Positions 10,816-22,649 are shown, counted from the first letter of the stretch. The stretch is 64,000 bases of DNA from Spinacia oleracea (GCF_020520425.1 NC_079492.1:142480361-142544360), one strand, 5' to 3'. Numbers and translations: made by a program. Notes: generated by a model from the sequence alone, not told the origin.

Positions 10816-13800
10816 CTACACATAAAACTTTCTAAGGACGCTGGCGTTCCATGAATTTTTTAGTGCTGTTCCACCCATATCCATCAGCCTAAAAGCTCCT
10901 GGTACGATTTCTTCCCATATCTGATAAGGCCCCTCCCAGTTTGGGGTTAACTTCCCTTGGACCTTTGCCTTGCCTGTAGCTGCAGTTCTGCGGACCACCA
11001 GGTCTCCTACTTCAAGTTGTCTGTGTTTTACTCTTTTGTTGTAGGCATTGCTTATGCGCTGCTTGTAAGCCGCCGATCTGATTTCTGCTCTGAGTCTGAT
11101 CTCTGGTAGAAGATCCAGCTCCTGCTTTAACAGTTTACCATTCTTGTTTTCTTCATAATGCTGGATCCTGAATGTAGGTAACCCTACTTCTGCTGGTATC
11201 ACTGCTTCTGATCCGAAACATAGACGGAATGGGCTCTCTCCCGTTGCTTCCTTAACGGTGGTTCTATTTCCCCAAAGTATCTCTGGAACAATATCGGCCC
11301 AACCAGCCTTATAGTCGTCTAGCTTCTTTCTCATTGCTGCCAGTATCTGTTTGTTGGCAGCTTCTGCCTGTCCATTGCTTTGGGGATGACAAACAGAAGA
11401 GTAGGCAAACTTGACTTTGTACGTACTCAAAAAACTTTGAACTGGTGAGCAATCAAACTGTACTCCATGGTCCATCACGATTGCCATTGGTAATCCGAAC
11501 CTGGTGATTATACCTTTCCATATGAACTTTTTGACCTGATTTGCAGTTATCTTTGCCACCGGCTCTGCTTCTATCCATTTGGGAAATAATCGACTGCCAC
11601 TATCAGATATTTTCTTCCACCGGATGCCGTTGTGAATGGTCCCAGAATGTCCATTCCCCACTGGGCGAACGGTATCGGATTTAGGATTGGCATGAGATCG
11701 TTTGCAGGACGATTAATGACTGCTGAAAAAACTTGACATTTTTCACATTTCTTGACGTACTTTTGTGCGTCTGTTAGCATTGTCGGCCAGTAGTATCCTT
11801 GCCTTTGGCATTTCAGTGCAAGGGTTTTTCCTCCCTGATGATTTCCACACACTCCTTCATGTATTTCTTCTATAAGTCGTGCCGATTCGTATGCTGATAT
11901 GCATCGTAACAGAGGCAAGCTAAAACCCCGTTTGTAGAGTTGGCCTCTGATGATTACGAACCAGCATGAGTTTCTAATCAACCTTCTTGCTTCCGTTTTT
12001 TCTGCAGGCAGGGTTCCATCTCTCTTGTATGCCCACAAGGTGTCATACCATTCAGGTTGGCTCGTGATTACCATGACCTGATTTGCCAATACTTCAGTGC
12101 TCCTTCGGTGCATGACCTCCATCATTACTGATTTTACCAGAGCACTTGAGCTGGCCAGTTTTGACAGGGAGTCTGCCAACATGTTCTCTGATCGGGGTAC
12201 TAATTTTATTTCGAAGCTTTCCAACTGTGCCGCTGACTGTTTAAGCTTTTCGGCGTATCGTTTCATGGATTCTTCCTTCGTTTCATATTCTCCTGAGAAC
12301 TGGTTTGCTACCAGCTGTGAGTCGGTTGTAAGCCTGAGCCTACGAGCACCAGCTGCCGTGCAGATCTGTATGCCAGCGATTGCGGCCTCGTATTCTGCCT
12401 CGTTGTTTGATGCCTGGAAAGAGAACTTAATAGCATACTCGAACTGGTCTCCTTCCGGTGAGGTAACTATTACCCCCGCTCCTGACCCTGATTTGGTGAC
12501 CGAGCCGTCTACTGCTACTTCCCATATTCCTTCCTTTATTTCCTCCTCCTGGTATGATGCTTCGACTATGAAGTCAGACAGTGCTTGGGCCTTTATAGCC
12601 ATTCTGGGCCGATATTCCATGTGAAACTCTGATAGTTCAATCGCCCATTTTAGGAGTCTACCTGATGTGTCCATTTTTTGCATTGCTTTTTCCAGTGGGT
12701 AGTTTGTGAGGACTTGGATCCCGTGTGCATCAAAGTAAGGTCTCAACTTTCTGGCTGCAATCAATACTGCCAACCCCAATTTTTCTATCAAGGAGTACCT
12801 CGTTTCTGCTTCTTGCAGGATGTGGCTGACAAAGTACACCGGTATCTGTGTTTTATCTTTCTCTATGATCAGAACTGCTGCTACTGTGTGTTGAGAAGCA
12901 GATATGTATAGCTGCAGCGTGTCCCCTTCCTCTGGTCGAGCTATTGTGGGTAGGACTTGCAGGTGCCGTTTTACTGCCTCAAAGGCTGCTCTTTCTGTTT
13001 CTCCCCACTTGAATTTCTTGTTTTGTTTTAACACGTTGAAAAAGGGCAACGCCCTATCTGCTGATTTGCTAATGAACCGAGTCAATGCGGCCATTCTTCC
13101 TGTTAACTTTTGCACGTCTTTTATGCAACCGGGTTCTGGTAGATTCATAATTGCATCTACCTTATCTGGGTTGGCATCGATTCCCCTTTCGCTTACTAGG
13201 AAACCCAGGAACTTTCCTGATCGGACCCCGAATACACATTTCTTGGGGTTTAACTTCATCCTGAACCTCCTCAGAGTTTCGAAAGTTTCTCTCAAGTCGT
13301 CGATGTGGTCACTGGCCAATCGGCTTTTAACTATTGAGTCATCCACATACACCTCTATGTTCCTCCCTTTCTGGGAAGCAAATACCCTATCCACCAACTT
13401 CTGGTAGGTTGCTCCTGCATTCTTCAACCCAAATGGCATAGCCTTATAGCTGTATACCCCTGAATCTGTGATGAAGGCGGCCTTCTTTCTATCGGCTTTA
13501 CACAAGCTGACTTGGTGATACCCTGAGAAGGCATCCAGGAAACTCAAAAGAGCGTGGCCACTTGTTGAATCTACCAGCCTATCGATTCGTGGCAATGGAT
13601 AGCAGTCCTTGGGGCACGCCCCATTCAGATTGGTAAAATCTACGCACATTCGCCAACTGCCATTTGACTTTTTTACCATGACTACGTTGGCCAACCATTC
13701 GGGGTAATCACAAACTTCTATGAACCCTGCTTCCAGCAGCTTTTCCACTTCTTCTTTTATTGCAGCATTTTTTTCACTGGAGAAATTTCTCTTCTTTTGC

Positions 13801-16556
13801 TTTACCGGCCTGACTGACTTGTCTACATTCAGACGATGCACTATGATGTCAGGGCTGATACCGGGCATTTCATCTGCAGAGAAGGCAAAGACATCTGCAT
13901 TTTCTCGTAACAGGCCGATGAGATTGACCTGCTGATCTGCCTCCATATCGGCACCTATTCGTACCGTTCTTTCTGGAACTCCTTCTACTAATTCAATTTC
14001 CCGAGTTTCTCCATCTGCCGCTGGCCTTGGGATGCAAACCGGCCTTTCATCAAAATTTTCCATGCTCAAATCCCCTCTCTTTCTTTTGGTTGGCATGTTT
14101 GCTTCTCGGGCAAGGTTGGTTTTCGGCACCATCCTTCCTGGTGCCTTTATCGCTGTCAGATAACACGATCTGGCAGTCTCATGACTGCCATGTACCCTTT
14201 CTGTTCTTTCCAGATTTGAGAGATATATCATGGTCAAATGATATGTGGACACCACCGCCTGTGCGTCATGAATGAATGGTCGACCAATTATTACGTTATA
14301 CGCTGCTGGTACTTTTATCACCAAAAAGTCGACCATTAAGTCTCTGGCTGATGATCCTCTACCTACTTGAACCGGTAGACGGATACTGCCTTCTGGATAG
14401 ACGCTGGCTCCAGAGAATCCGATAACGGGATAGCTCACCCTTGTTAACTCTCCGTGATCTATGTTCAGCTGGGTGAAAGCTTCCCATAATATGATGTTCG
14501 CAGAGCTGCCTCCATCAATTAGGCATCTCTTGACGGGGAAGTTTGCTATCTCGAGTTCCAATACCAGCGGGTCATCATGGGGATATATAATGCCGCGACA
14601 ATCGTCCGAGGTGAACGTGATGACCGGTAGGGGGATTGGTTCCGGCCATTTCCTTGCGCTATGGTAACTCACCAAATGCCTGTGCTCCTCTAGATTTCTT
14701 ATTGCCCCGTTGACTGTACCTCCATGCACGGGCCCTCCAGAGATCACCCAAACCGTGGGTCTTTTTCCCCTGTCGGCCCCATCTTTGCCTGTTTCCGGTA
14801 ATGACCGGATTTCTTGCCGGGATGGTGGTGCCTGTTCAATCCTACCAGTGGGTTGTGCATACCCTGGCTGAGTAGGTGTATATGGGGCATGACTATGTGA
14901 ACTGCCCTGCCTGTTATTTCCTCCCTGGCCTTCCTGTCGAACCCTGTACTGGGATAGGTATCCCCTTCTTACCAGCTCTTCGATGTTATCCTTGAGCTCT
15001 TTGCAATGCTCCGTGTAATGACCATGATCATTATGAAAAGCACAAAAGTTCTTATTGTTACCTGGGGCATCCATCGGTAACGGTTTTCTCCACGCTGCCG
15101 ATTTATTTACTGCGTAGATCGTGGCCCTGGCGGTGTTCAGGGGAGTGTACACCTGGTAAGCCCCTACCGGCTGTTGTCTGTTCGGATATCCTCCTCTCTG
15201 CTGATGGCCCTCCTTTCTACCGTTATCTTTCCGGTAATTGTGTTGCTGTATGGGAACATGATCCTTCTTGGCCGATTGTACTGCCTGATTTCCCCCCATG
15301 GGTGATATTAGCATCAGCTCATCACTTCTGATATACTCGTTTGCTTTTCTCAAGGCCTCCCCCAGCGAGGTAAATGACTTTCTTCCCAGGTACCTTTTGA
15401 ACTCGCATTCCTGCATCCCTCTCAACAGAGCCAAGACGGCTATTTCTTGCTGTAAATCTGGTATTGTGATGGATTCGTTGTTAAAACGAGTAAGGTATTC
15501 TCTCAGCGGCTCCTTCGGCCTTTGTGAGATTGACATCAGCTCTCCAGATGTTTTCTTTCGTTCAACCTTGCTAATGAACCGCCTCACAAAGTCCTCTTGG
15601 ATCTGCCGAAAACTGAATATCGATCCGGCCGGCAACTTCTTATACCAATCGGCTGCCACCCCTGATAATGTGGTTTGGAACACTTTGCACCACATGGCAT
15701 CTGAGTCAGAATACAGCATCATGTGTTGTTCGAAAGCGGTGGAGTGATTTTCGGGGTCTGTGGTTCCGTTGTATTTGCACGTCGGCATCTTTACTTTCTC
15801 CATAGGTTGCTCCAGTATACCCCTGCAGAGTGGGGAGTCTTTGGGGTGTATGGTTCGCCTCATCGGCTCCTGATGAGGTAGATATCCTTCATATCTATTC
15901 CAACCTGGTTGTGGAGACTGTACGATGTACTCTTCGTGATACGGTGTCGATTCCCTACCAGCAGGAAACGACCCTTCTTGCTCTGACACCGACTCCCGGC
16001 GTCTAGTGGACCTTTCTCTGCGCCGAGAGCTATGCCTTTTTCTTCTACCCGGATTTTCACTCTGTACAAGTATTGGTTCAGGTTGTGCTGGCAGTACCAC
16101 TTCATGCTCTAGGGTTTCGTAGAGATTTCTAACCGGCATCACACCCGGGCGGTTGCCGGTAACCACGATCTGATTTCCCTCCGTCCTCCTTGAGGACAGT
16201 TCAGCCATTGCTTTCATGACGGCCGACGCCGTCAGCAGCTGTTGTGGTGTGAACCTTTGGGACAACGCCGAGAGGTTGCTCTGAATCTGTGGGGGTGATG
16301 GGGAATCTTGTTCCCTTTCTTCCATGGACGTTTCGTCGTCTATGATCACGTCGTTCGGGTCTTCAAAACCCGGGGGGGCAATGCTTATCTGTGACTTGAG
16401 TGTTTTTGGGGGAGGATCTGTAAGTGGTGTGACTTGGCTGGTTGAGACAGGTAAGAGAGAAGGTTTGACTGCGGGTTGTGCTACTGATGTTGGTGTGATC
16501 ACTGCTGATTGTGGGAGATTGTTGTTTTTTCTAGGTTTTTTGTTGTTGGTATCCAT
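10816..16556 (-). pseudogene. gag-pol polyprotein of the Retand-like element, one frameshift in integrase
   Basis: Starts at the ATG at 16556 (MDTNNKKPRKN). The open frame continues upstream into the LTR, but that part lies before the LTR TATA box. Gag has an RS-rich basic stretch, a retrotrans_gag domain and a zinc-knuckle-like C-x2-H...GH-x4-C motif near 15010-15055. Protease is DGGSSAN near 14500. RT has FLDAFSGYHQ and the YVDD active site at about 13340. A gypsy RNase H is followed by a second RNase H (VAVDGS near 12500). Integrase has an HHCC finger (about 11740-11870), first Asp near 11645, second Asp near 11475 and Glu near 11365. The frame changes at about 11580-11584, between the first and second Asp; the first frame stops at 11571, the second ends at 10816. 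A single lost base explains it. Confidence 0.93.
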
Positions 16557-16590
16557 GGTGGCTGATTTACTTGACAAGGTTGGGAGATCC

Positions 16591-16606
16591 CCTCCTTCTA
16601 GCGCCA
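16591..16606 (-). other. Primer-binding site candidate
   Basis: TGGCGCTAGAAGGAGG on the minus strand begins two bases inside the 5' LTR, where a tRNA 3' end would pair to prime reverse transcription. It begins with the TGG expected from the CCA tail. I cannot name the tRNA. Confidence 0.6.
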
Positions 16607-16608
16607 AT

Positions 16609-17041
16609 TGTTCCGGTGTGATTTGGGAACGGTTGGAGATGTCTTGCTGGTTGAGTGCTACTGTTATCCTGTTGATATCCTGCGCAGATAACAAAGATGA
16701 ACTAGCCTCGAGGGTGATTCGAGGATCCCCCTCCGATGCTAAAGTCAGATATGATGAGTGATAAGTATTTTGGTTTTTAGTGGAAATGATTGTGTTTGCG
16801 TACCTTTTGTCATAAATGAAGCCCATATATATAGGCGCGGGTCGGGCGTACGGACAAATGGGTCCTACCCGATTGATAGCGACCCGTTGACCTCTTGGTT
16901 TGGTCACGTGCCTCCCCCCTACCGGCTTGTAAGAGATGCTGGTAGGGAATAATAACTGCCGTTAAGGATTAATAATAACTGGTCACGTGCCTCCTTAACA
17001 GTTTGGCGATGCTACCAGCCAGCTGGTAGCATACCCGTACA
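16609..17041 (-). repeat. 5' LTR of the Retand-like element
   Basis: 433 bp, TGTACGGG...CCGGAACA on the minus strand, paired with 5011-5444. The gag reading frame happens to stay open through the 3' part of this LTR and the primer-binding site. Confidence 0.95.
16825..16834 (-). promoter_or_regulatory. TATA box in the 5' LTR
   Basis: CTATATATAT on the minus strand downstream of a GC-rich stretch. This is the likely core promoter for the genomic RNA and would place R/U5 below about 16800. Confidence 0.55.
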
Positions 17042-17574
17042 AATATTCTAGTTGCTCCTCTACAAACTCGTGCACCATCGATCAGAAGTATATCATATGA
17101 CACTTTAGTAATGGATTAATTTTACGATGACCCCTTTGACAAGAATTATCAGTTTTCCTAAATGCAAATCTTTCCAATAACTTGAAATCCTATTAATTTG
17201 ATATATTCTAGAAAGAGACGCATCTGGGGCAAATAGTGTTATCGTGTATTTAATTTTAATGGGGTGAGAAAGTCTCATCTCTTGGTACACAGATCACAAA
17301 ATCCTCACTATATACAGAATCTGTACAATAATATTTTTTAATGAAAAGATAATATTCAATAAAAATGAAACTTGATTTTCCAGGCTACTCCAATCAAAAT
17401 AAATGGAATTCACGTACTTAGAAGAAAAGAAAAATAACACTCAAATCTCTAATTATATTAAATGTATATTTTATGGCTATCTTACAACCTGAACACCACT
17501 CTCGGATGTTAATAATTATATTTAATGTTTGAATTATTGATATTTGCCCCATTCAAATTGAAAAAATTAAGGCC

Positions 17575-17582
17575 TATAAATA
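17575..17582 (+). promoter_or_regulatory. TATA box of small secreted peptide gene 1
   Basis: TATAAATA lies 121 bp before the ATG at 17703. Blocks upstream (about 17405-17415 GGAATTCACGTA; 17484-17515) recur upstream of the paralogue at 23725. Confidence 0.6.
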
Positions 17583-17660
17583 CGATCTATAGGTTAATTG
17601 GAATATCCAAGCATTGCAACAAATTAAGTCGATCTAACAAATAATAATAGAAAAAACCAA

Positions 17661-17685
17661 TATATATATATATATATATATATAT
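17661..17685. repeat. (TA)n microsatellite in the 5' UTR of peptide gene 1
   Basis: About 12 TA repeats between the TATA box and the ATG at 17703; absent from the paralogue at 23725. Confidence 0.85.
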
Positions 17686-17702
17686 TGTTCAACTAAATAA
17701 TA

Positions 17703-17996
17703 ATGGCTCAACATCTGAAAAAGTCTATGGTAGTGTTGATGGTAATGGCAATGGTTGTAATGTCGGCCTTTGTTGTAATGGGTGATCCAAACCCAGAATT
17801 AGTAAAACTTCCAGCACAACTTCCAGCAAATGTGTCGGGTGCAGTGGATACTGATATTGTTAGTGCCACTGCCCCGGCTGGAGATGACGAACCACCCGTT
17901 AATGGTTGTGTAAATGTTAAAGTCGTTGGTGGTGTCATCATCTGTGGCAGCCTCGCAACTGCTTCCGTTTCCGATCCTTCAAATGATGGCAACTGA
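17703..17996 (+). CDS. Small secreted two-cysteine peptide, paralogue 1 (97 aa)
   Basis: Single-exon gene. The first ~26 residues (MAQHLKKSMVVLMVMAMVVM then SAFVVMG) form a basic start plus hydrophobic core, a classic signal peptide. The mature part is short and acidic, and ends in a conserved block NGCVNVKVVGGVIICGS with the only two cysteines, 12 residues apart, which could form one disulfide. It shares start, signal peptide and cysteine block with the gene at 23725. A TATA box lies upstream. I do not recognise the family and assign no function; a secreted peptide ligand or defence peptide is only a possibility. Confidence 0.72.
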   Translation: MAQHLKKSMVVLMVMAMVVMSAFVVMGDPNPELVKLPAQLPANVSGAVDTDIVSATAPAGDDEPPVNGCVNVKVVGGVIICGSLATASVSDPSNDGN

Positions 17997-18212
17997 ACTG
18001 TTCGATTGTTACCATCATTTTGCAACGACGTTATTTAATTATACTTATTATTAAGTTTACTTGTTTTATTTTCAAGTATTTATTTACTTCTACACTTCTA
18101 CTTCTACTCATGTGTTTTTGTGCCTCTCGAAGGAAAGGGCAAAAAGAAAGGTCTCTCAGTTTGGTTGAATTTTATACAAGTCTCTAAATGATATTAATAC
18201 TATCACTACGTA

Positions 18213-18571
18213 CTTCCTCGGTCTCTTTTTATTCTTTACGTTTTCCTTTTTGGTATTTCAAAATGTTCTTTATATTTCTTTTTATATTATCACATAAATG
18301 ACTTAAATTAGTATTCTATCCAAATTTGTGTCCAATTATTATTTTAACCATTTAAATTCATTGGGTCATTTAATCTCTCACACTTTTTCATTGGGACATA
18401 AAATTTTTCTCATTTCCCAATATCAAAATTTTGATAAAAGTGAAAACATTATAAATAAACGTAATTTATCTTGTTTAAATAAAAAAGATTGAGGAATCTC
18501 GATTCAATTTAATTAATCGTTAAAACGCGTGAAAAATATCAAACGTAAAGAACAAAAAGAAACGGAGGGAG
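18213..18571. mobile_element. Stowaway-like MITE
   Basis: Starts CTTCCTCGGTCTCTTTTTA, ends AAAAGAAACGGAGGGAG, flanked by TA at 18211-18212 and 18572-18573. Inner termini TTCTTTACG / CGTAAAGAA also pair. It lies just downstream of peptide gene 1. Confidence 0.75.
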
Positions 18572-18674
18572 TATATTTCATTCCTTTCTTAACGTTTTTG
18601 ATTTTTACCATTTCGGTTTTAATTAATTTTATTTTTATTTGTTTATTTTCGCCCCACAAAAATAATGTGTACTA

Positions 18675-18880
18675 TCTTCGTTCCGGAAATTAAGTACTTT
18701 ACGTTCACTATTTACACGAATTTTCGTACAATGTTTAATCATTAATGTATCCAATTTTGTAAGAGAAGAAATTACAAAAAGTTGATTTTCATTTTGACAA
18801 TATATATCGAGACAAATTTAATACGACCCAACATGATACTCCTTAATATTGTAACGTAATGTACAATTACTATTCGCACA
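18675..18880. other. Fragments of further TA-type MITEs
   Basis: CTATCTTCGTTCCGGAAATT at 18675 and GTACAATTACTATTCGCACA at 18861-18880 match termini or subtermini of Stowaway-like elements elsewhere in the window. A matching right end (AAGATCATTTTGAAACGGAGATAG) is at 20560-20590. The intervening elements may have inserted into one of these. Confidence 0.35.
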
Positions 18881-19010
18881 ATTATTAATCCAACCTTTAC
18901 CCGATTTTCTTTAATTAAGCCTACCTATGCGATATTTCTAAATAATCCAACATTTATGACCCAACTACTATTATTAAGCCTGGATGACCGGTTACCTGCT
19001 ACAAAGTCAA
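18881..19010. repeat. Extra tandem copy of the TIR of the element at 19011-20007
   Basis: About 125 bp, beginning ATTATTAATCCAACC and ending GGTTACCTGCTA, repeated directly at 19022-19142 with few differences. Confidence 0.8.
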
Positions 19011-20007
19011 GGAAAATTTGTAATTATTAATCCAACCTTTGCCCGATTTTCTTTAATTAAGCCTATATATGCGATATTTCTAAATAACCCAACCTTTATG
19101 ACCCAACTACTATTATTAAGCCTGGATGACCGGTTACCTGCTAAAAAGTTAACGTTAAAAACGTTGACAACCTAAAGTTGGTTTCCCTGCTAAAATATTG
19201 GACACGTCATCATCACTTGCCACCTAAACAAGGATTTCATTTTTTTTTTCAAAAAACCCTTAACCCTTCTCTTCTCTGTACCTTGTTTCAATTCCTCTCT
19301 CCTCCATTACTGCTGCTTCAACCACAATTGTACTGGTTCATGACATCATCAGCGATTTTCTTGTGAAAATAGGTGACTTCATCCACGCGCATTCAAATTT
19401 CGTCTCCAAGATCGTACAATTGAAGGTGAACTTACGAACCTTAGCGTTTTTGTTCCTGTTTTGGTAAATTTTGAACTTTGGCTTTCCTTGATGGTCAGTT
19501 CGTAAAAACCCGAGCTGTTGCAATAATATAATTTTTTTTTATGTTGTGGGATGTTGGTTGTTGTGGTCTTGTTGAAAATTTAGAAAGAAAAAAAACCTTG
19601 AATTTGAAGAAGATCCAGATCCAACAGGCAATTGTTTTACCCAAGCCATAGCAATTGCTGATTATTTTTGATGAACTTCGAATGGAGAGGTATGAGGGGT
19701 CGACAATGGTGGAGAAGAGGTAGAAGAGAAATAATGGAGAGGAGTTCAGAGATGAAGCAGAAAATCGCAGAAGAGATAGAGAGGAACGAAAATTAAAATA
19801 CGGAGTAGCAATTAAAGAAAATAAGGGGGGGGGATTATAATTGTTATATGCCACGTAAGGGTGAATACCGCCTATAGCAGGTTAGTAACTTGTTAGGCTT
19901 AATAAGAGTAGTTGGGTCATAAAGGTTGGATTATTTAGAAATATCGCATAGGTAGGCTTAATTAAAGAAAATCGGGCAAAGATTGGATTAATAATTACAA
20001 ATTTTCC
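19011..20007. mobile_element. Non-autonomous TIR transposon (~1 kb)
   Basis: The left end GGAAAATTTGTAATTATTAA and the following ~135 bp recur inverted at 19866-20007 (ends ACAAATTTTCC). The core (19160-19860) holds no recognisable transposase. Superfamily is unclear; long TIRs would suit a Mutator-like element. I could not define a target duplication. Confidence 0.65.
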
Positions 20008-20112
20008 AAAAAAATATGGACAAAGTAAGAAAAATGTGGGGAAATGTGGTTGTGTATAAGAAAAAAAAAGAATAAAAGTAAGAAAAAGTGATTGAAAAAT
20101 GTAAATGGATGA

Positions 20113-20445
20113 TGATAAAGGTCGTAAGTTGCGACAACATTTAGTTGTCGCAATATTCTTACGTGTCGCGGTTTAATTGATACATATAGGCGACACGTAG
20201 GCTAAGAGTCATCATAATATTTTTACTATCAATGCAATATTTTTACTAAGAAAATATGTAAATAAGGTAGTCGGTATAAATAAGGAAACAAATTAGAATA
20301 TTAAGATTTTCCTAGCTTTTTTTGAAACATTTAAAATAGAATATATAAATTAAATATTTTAGTTTCCAGTTTAAATCATGACACATAAACATGCCATGTC
20401 ATCATTGTGACACGGCTTAAATGTCGCATGTTGCGACCTTTATCA
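20113..20445. mobile_element. 330-bp TIR element, copy 1
   Basis: Ends are TGATAAAGGTCGTAAGTTGCG and the inverse, ATGTTGCGACCTTTATCA. Further inverted blocks (GTCGCAA / TTGCGAC, ACACGT) lie inside. Copy 2 is in opposite orientation at 26548-26877. No coding capacity and no obvious target duplication. Confidence 0.75.
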
Positions 20446-20671
20446 TTTTCGAATGTAAATATTGTGGGGTAAGAAGGATAAGGTAGTAAATTTTCATGTG
20501 TAAAAATGGAATAAAGCAAAGTGTAAAGAATATTATGAAACAAATTAAAACGGAAAGTGTAAAGATCATTTTGAAACGGAGATAGTATACAATAGCGAGA
20601 ATTTGGGGTCATAGTTTCCATACTTTGTACTAATTTGTCAAAATGTAAAAAACTTTCGGGAGTGGAAGTAG

Positions 20672-20985
20672 TGTATTAGGAATTATATAGTATATAGAAT
20701 TCCTAGACTTATGTAAAGTTACCTAATGTTAATAGGTTCATGTTTTAGGAGTTTATGTGGTGTTAGGGTTGTGTAACCGTGTATTATAAATACATCAATA
20801 ATAATATACGAAAGGCTAAGCCGTTTTCTCCTAATCTTCTCTGAGTTTAACATGGTATCATAGTGTAAGCTAAAGATAATTTATAGATTGTTTTTTTTTA
20901 CAGCTATTACAAACAAAGAACAATACAATTATCCCATTCTCCTAGCCATACCAGCTAGATCATGGGCTTCCCTAATTTATAGATT
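20672..20985 (+). mobile_element. Copia-type 5' LTR and primer-binding site remnant
   Basis: TGTATTAGGAATT...GAGTTTAACA (20672-20852) looks like a short LTR with a TATAAATA-like motif. It is followed at once by TGGTATCATAG, close to the initiator-Met tRNA primer site common in copia elements. The body is interrupted by the CACTA MITE at 20986 and the hAT element at 21388. Only one LTR is seen. Confidence 0.5.
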
Positions 20986-21253
20986 CACTACAAGAATTTG
21001 TATCTTTAACGACAACCTAATTATGACGGGTCAAAAATCCCGTCGCAAAAGCCTTTTGCGACGGGGCTAACAACCAAACAATGACGGGAATAACCGTCGC
21101 AAATGTCTTTTACGGCGGATTTATGACGGGATTTTCTATTAACGACAGCCCCTTTTATGACGGGTTCGCGACAGGAAATCCCGTCGTTAATCAACGATTA
21201 TTGGCCTTTCGCGACGGGAAATCCCGTCGTTAATAAAACAATTTCTTGTAGTG
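20986..21253. mobile_element. CACTA-type MITE, copy 1
   Basis: Starts CACTACAAGAATTTG and ends CAATTTCTTGTAGTG, with a 3-bp duplication ATT on both sides. Inside are many direct and inverted CGACGGG / CCCGTCG motifs, like the subterminal repeats bound by En/Spm transposases. Confidence 0.9.
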
Positions 21254-21387
21254 ATTGTTGGAAGAGACAACTTTGGTGATCGAAAACCGAGTGTCAAAAT
21301 AAAGTTTGAAGCTAGTGGTCCAATCATGACATGGTTGTTTGTTCATTGTGTAATCAACTGTCAACCGTAACTGAGATGATCGAGGAA

Positions 21388-22487
21388 CAGGGCCGTCTTA
21401 AACATTTCGGAGGCCCTGTTCTAATCTTGTCCAAAACTAAAAAATGTGGCCCCTTATATTAAAAAGAAATTGCGATAATTAAAATATTACTTTATGAGCA
21501 TTACAAATTTACAATACAATAGAAGGAAAAAGCAGTAAGTCATTAATACAAAAATGAATCAATGATAAATGGAAATTACAACAACACAAATAGTAGGAAT
21601 TCACGGTAAGAATTGAAAAAACAATTTGTAATATACAAGCATAAATTTTGTAATTAACAGTCCCATAAAAAAAATTGAAATTAGCAGGAAATAAAATTAG
21701 CTAAAAAATCTAATATTTTTGCGAGATAAGCACGAATTCACTAAATTAAGAACTTGATAAGCACAAAAATTATGAGATAATCACGAATGAAGAAAAGAAA
21801 TTGTAAAATTGTAATTAACAAGAAATTAAAACCTAAACCACAAACTAACTAAATTAAGAAGAAAACATTCAAAACAACAATTGTAATTTCGTTGATTTGA
21901 TAAATTCGAAAATCGAAAATACCTTTTCCTCTGACTCTTGTTATTCATCTTTAACAAATCCCTAATTCCCTAAATTCCCAATCTGATTTTTTTTCTTGGA
22001 ATGAATTTGATGATTTGTTTGAGAATAGTAGAAGTATTTAAGGGGTAAAAATCTAGCCATTTGATATGAAAGTAGCCTGTAATTTGCGAAAAACGGTTCC
22101 ATTGATAACAAAATCTTTTGTTCTTCGGTAAATTTGAATATCTAAATAATCTGAATATCTAATGTAAAGCAGTTGAAATTTGAAAATAAAATTTTTGGAA
22201 TTGGGAATTTGGAATAGGAAACAAAAGTAATTTATGGGAGATGAATGTGAGTGATTGAAATATTGAATGGAGTTATTATGGAATATGGAGCGTGATTCAT
22301 GAATCTTGGGGAAGGAAAGTGGAAACTAATTCGGGAAGTTGGTGGGCTGTTGATGCGGTGATTCCCAGGAGCATTCTCATTTAATTTTTTTTTTTTTAAT
22401 GTAGGTTGGGCTTTTCGAAAACGGGCCCTTATTTTTTGGGTGGCCCTGTGCTGTTGACCAGGATGCACAGGGCCACCACCGGGCCTG
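21388..22487. mobile_element. Non-autonomous hAT element (1.1 kb)
   Basis: Bounded by an exact 8-bp duplication TCGAGGAA (21380-21387 and 22488-22495). Ends are CAGGGCCGTC and CCGGGCCTG, imperfect inverted repeats of hAT type. GGCCCTG motifs recur subterminally. No transposase frame was found. Confidence 0.85.
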
Positions 22488-22649
22488 TCGAGGAATAATA
22501 ATAGAAGAAGATGAACAATTGTATCATTATTATTTATTAACCTGAAAATATCATTGTGCAACAATCGTAAAAATCGAAAGTAGAAGGATACTTATTAAAC
22601 ATTTCCCACTATTTTAAAATTATAGAGGGATTAAATACAATAACTTATA

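Larger units (their letters stand above)
5011..17041 (-). mobile_element. Tat/Retand-type Ty3/gypsy LTR retrotransposon, near-complete
   Basis: A 12-kb element in minus orientation. Right LTR (5') is 16609-17041, left LTR (3') is 5011-5444. The 5-bp target duplication AATAT is at 5006-5010 and 17042-17046. Order on the minus strand: LTR, primer-binding site, gag, protease, RT, RNase H, a second (archaeal-type) RNase H, integrase, hairpin tandem array, an oppositely oriented spliced gene, tandem PPT-like repeats, PPT, LTR. The double RNase H, the extra antisense ORF and the tandem repeats are hallmarks of the Tat/Retand lineage. The LTRs appear identical by eye except for one C, so insertion was recent. 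One integrase frameshift suggests it can no longer mobilise itself unaided. Confidence 0.95.

Noticed and set aside
12097-13407. Plus-strand open frames opposite the RT and RNase H region
   Set aside because: They mirror the minus-strand pol codons and have no family resemblance of their own.
19338-19854. Open frames inside the TIR element at 19011-20007
   Set aside because: Serine/leucine-rich low-complexity frames with no transposase motif.
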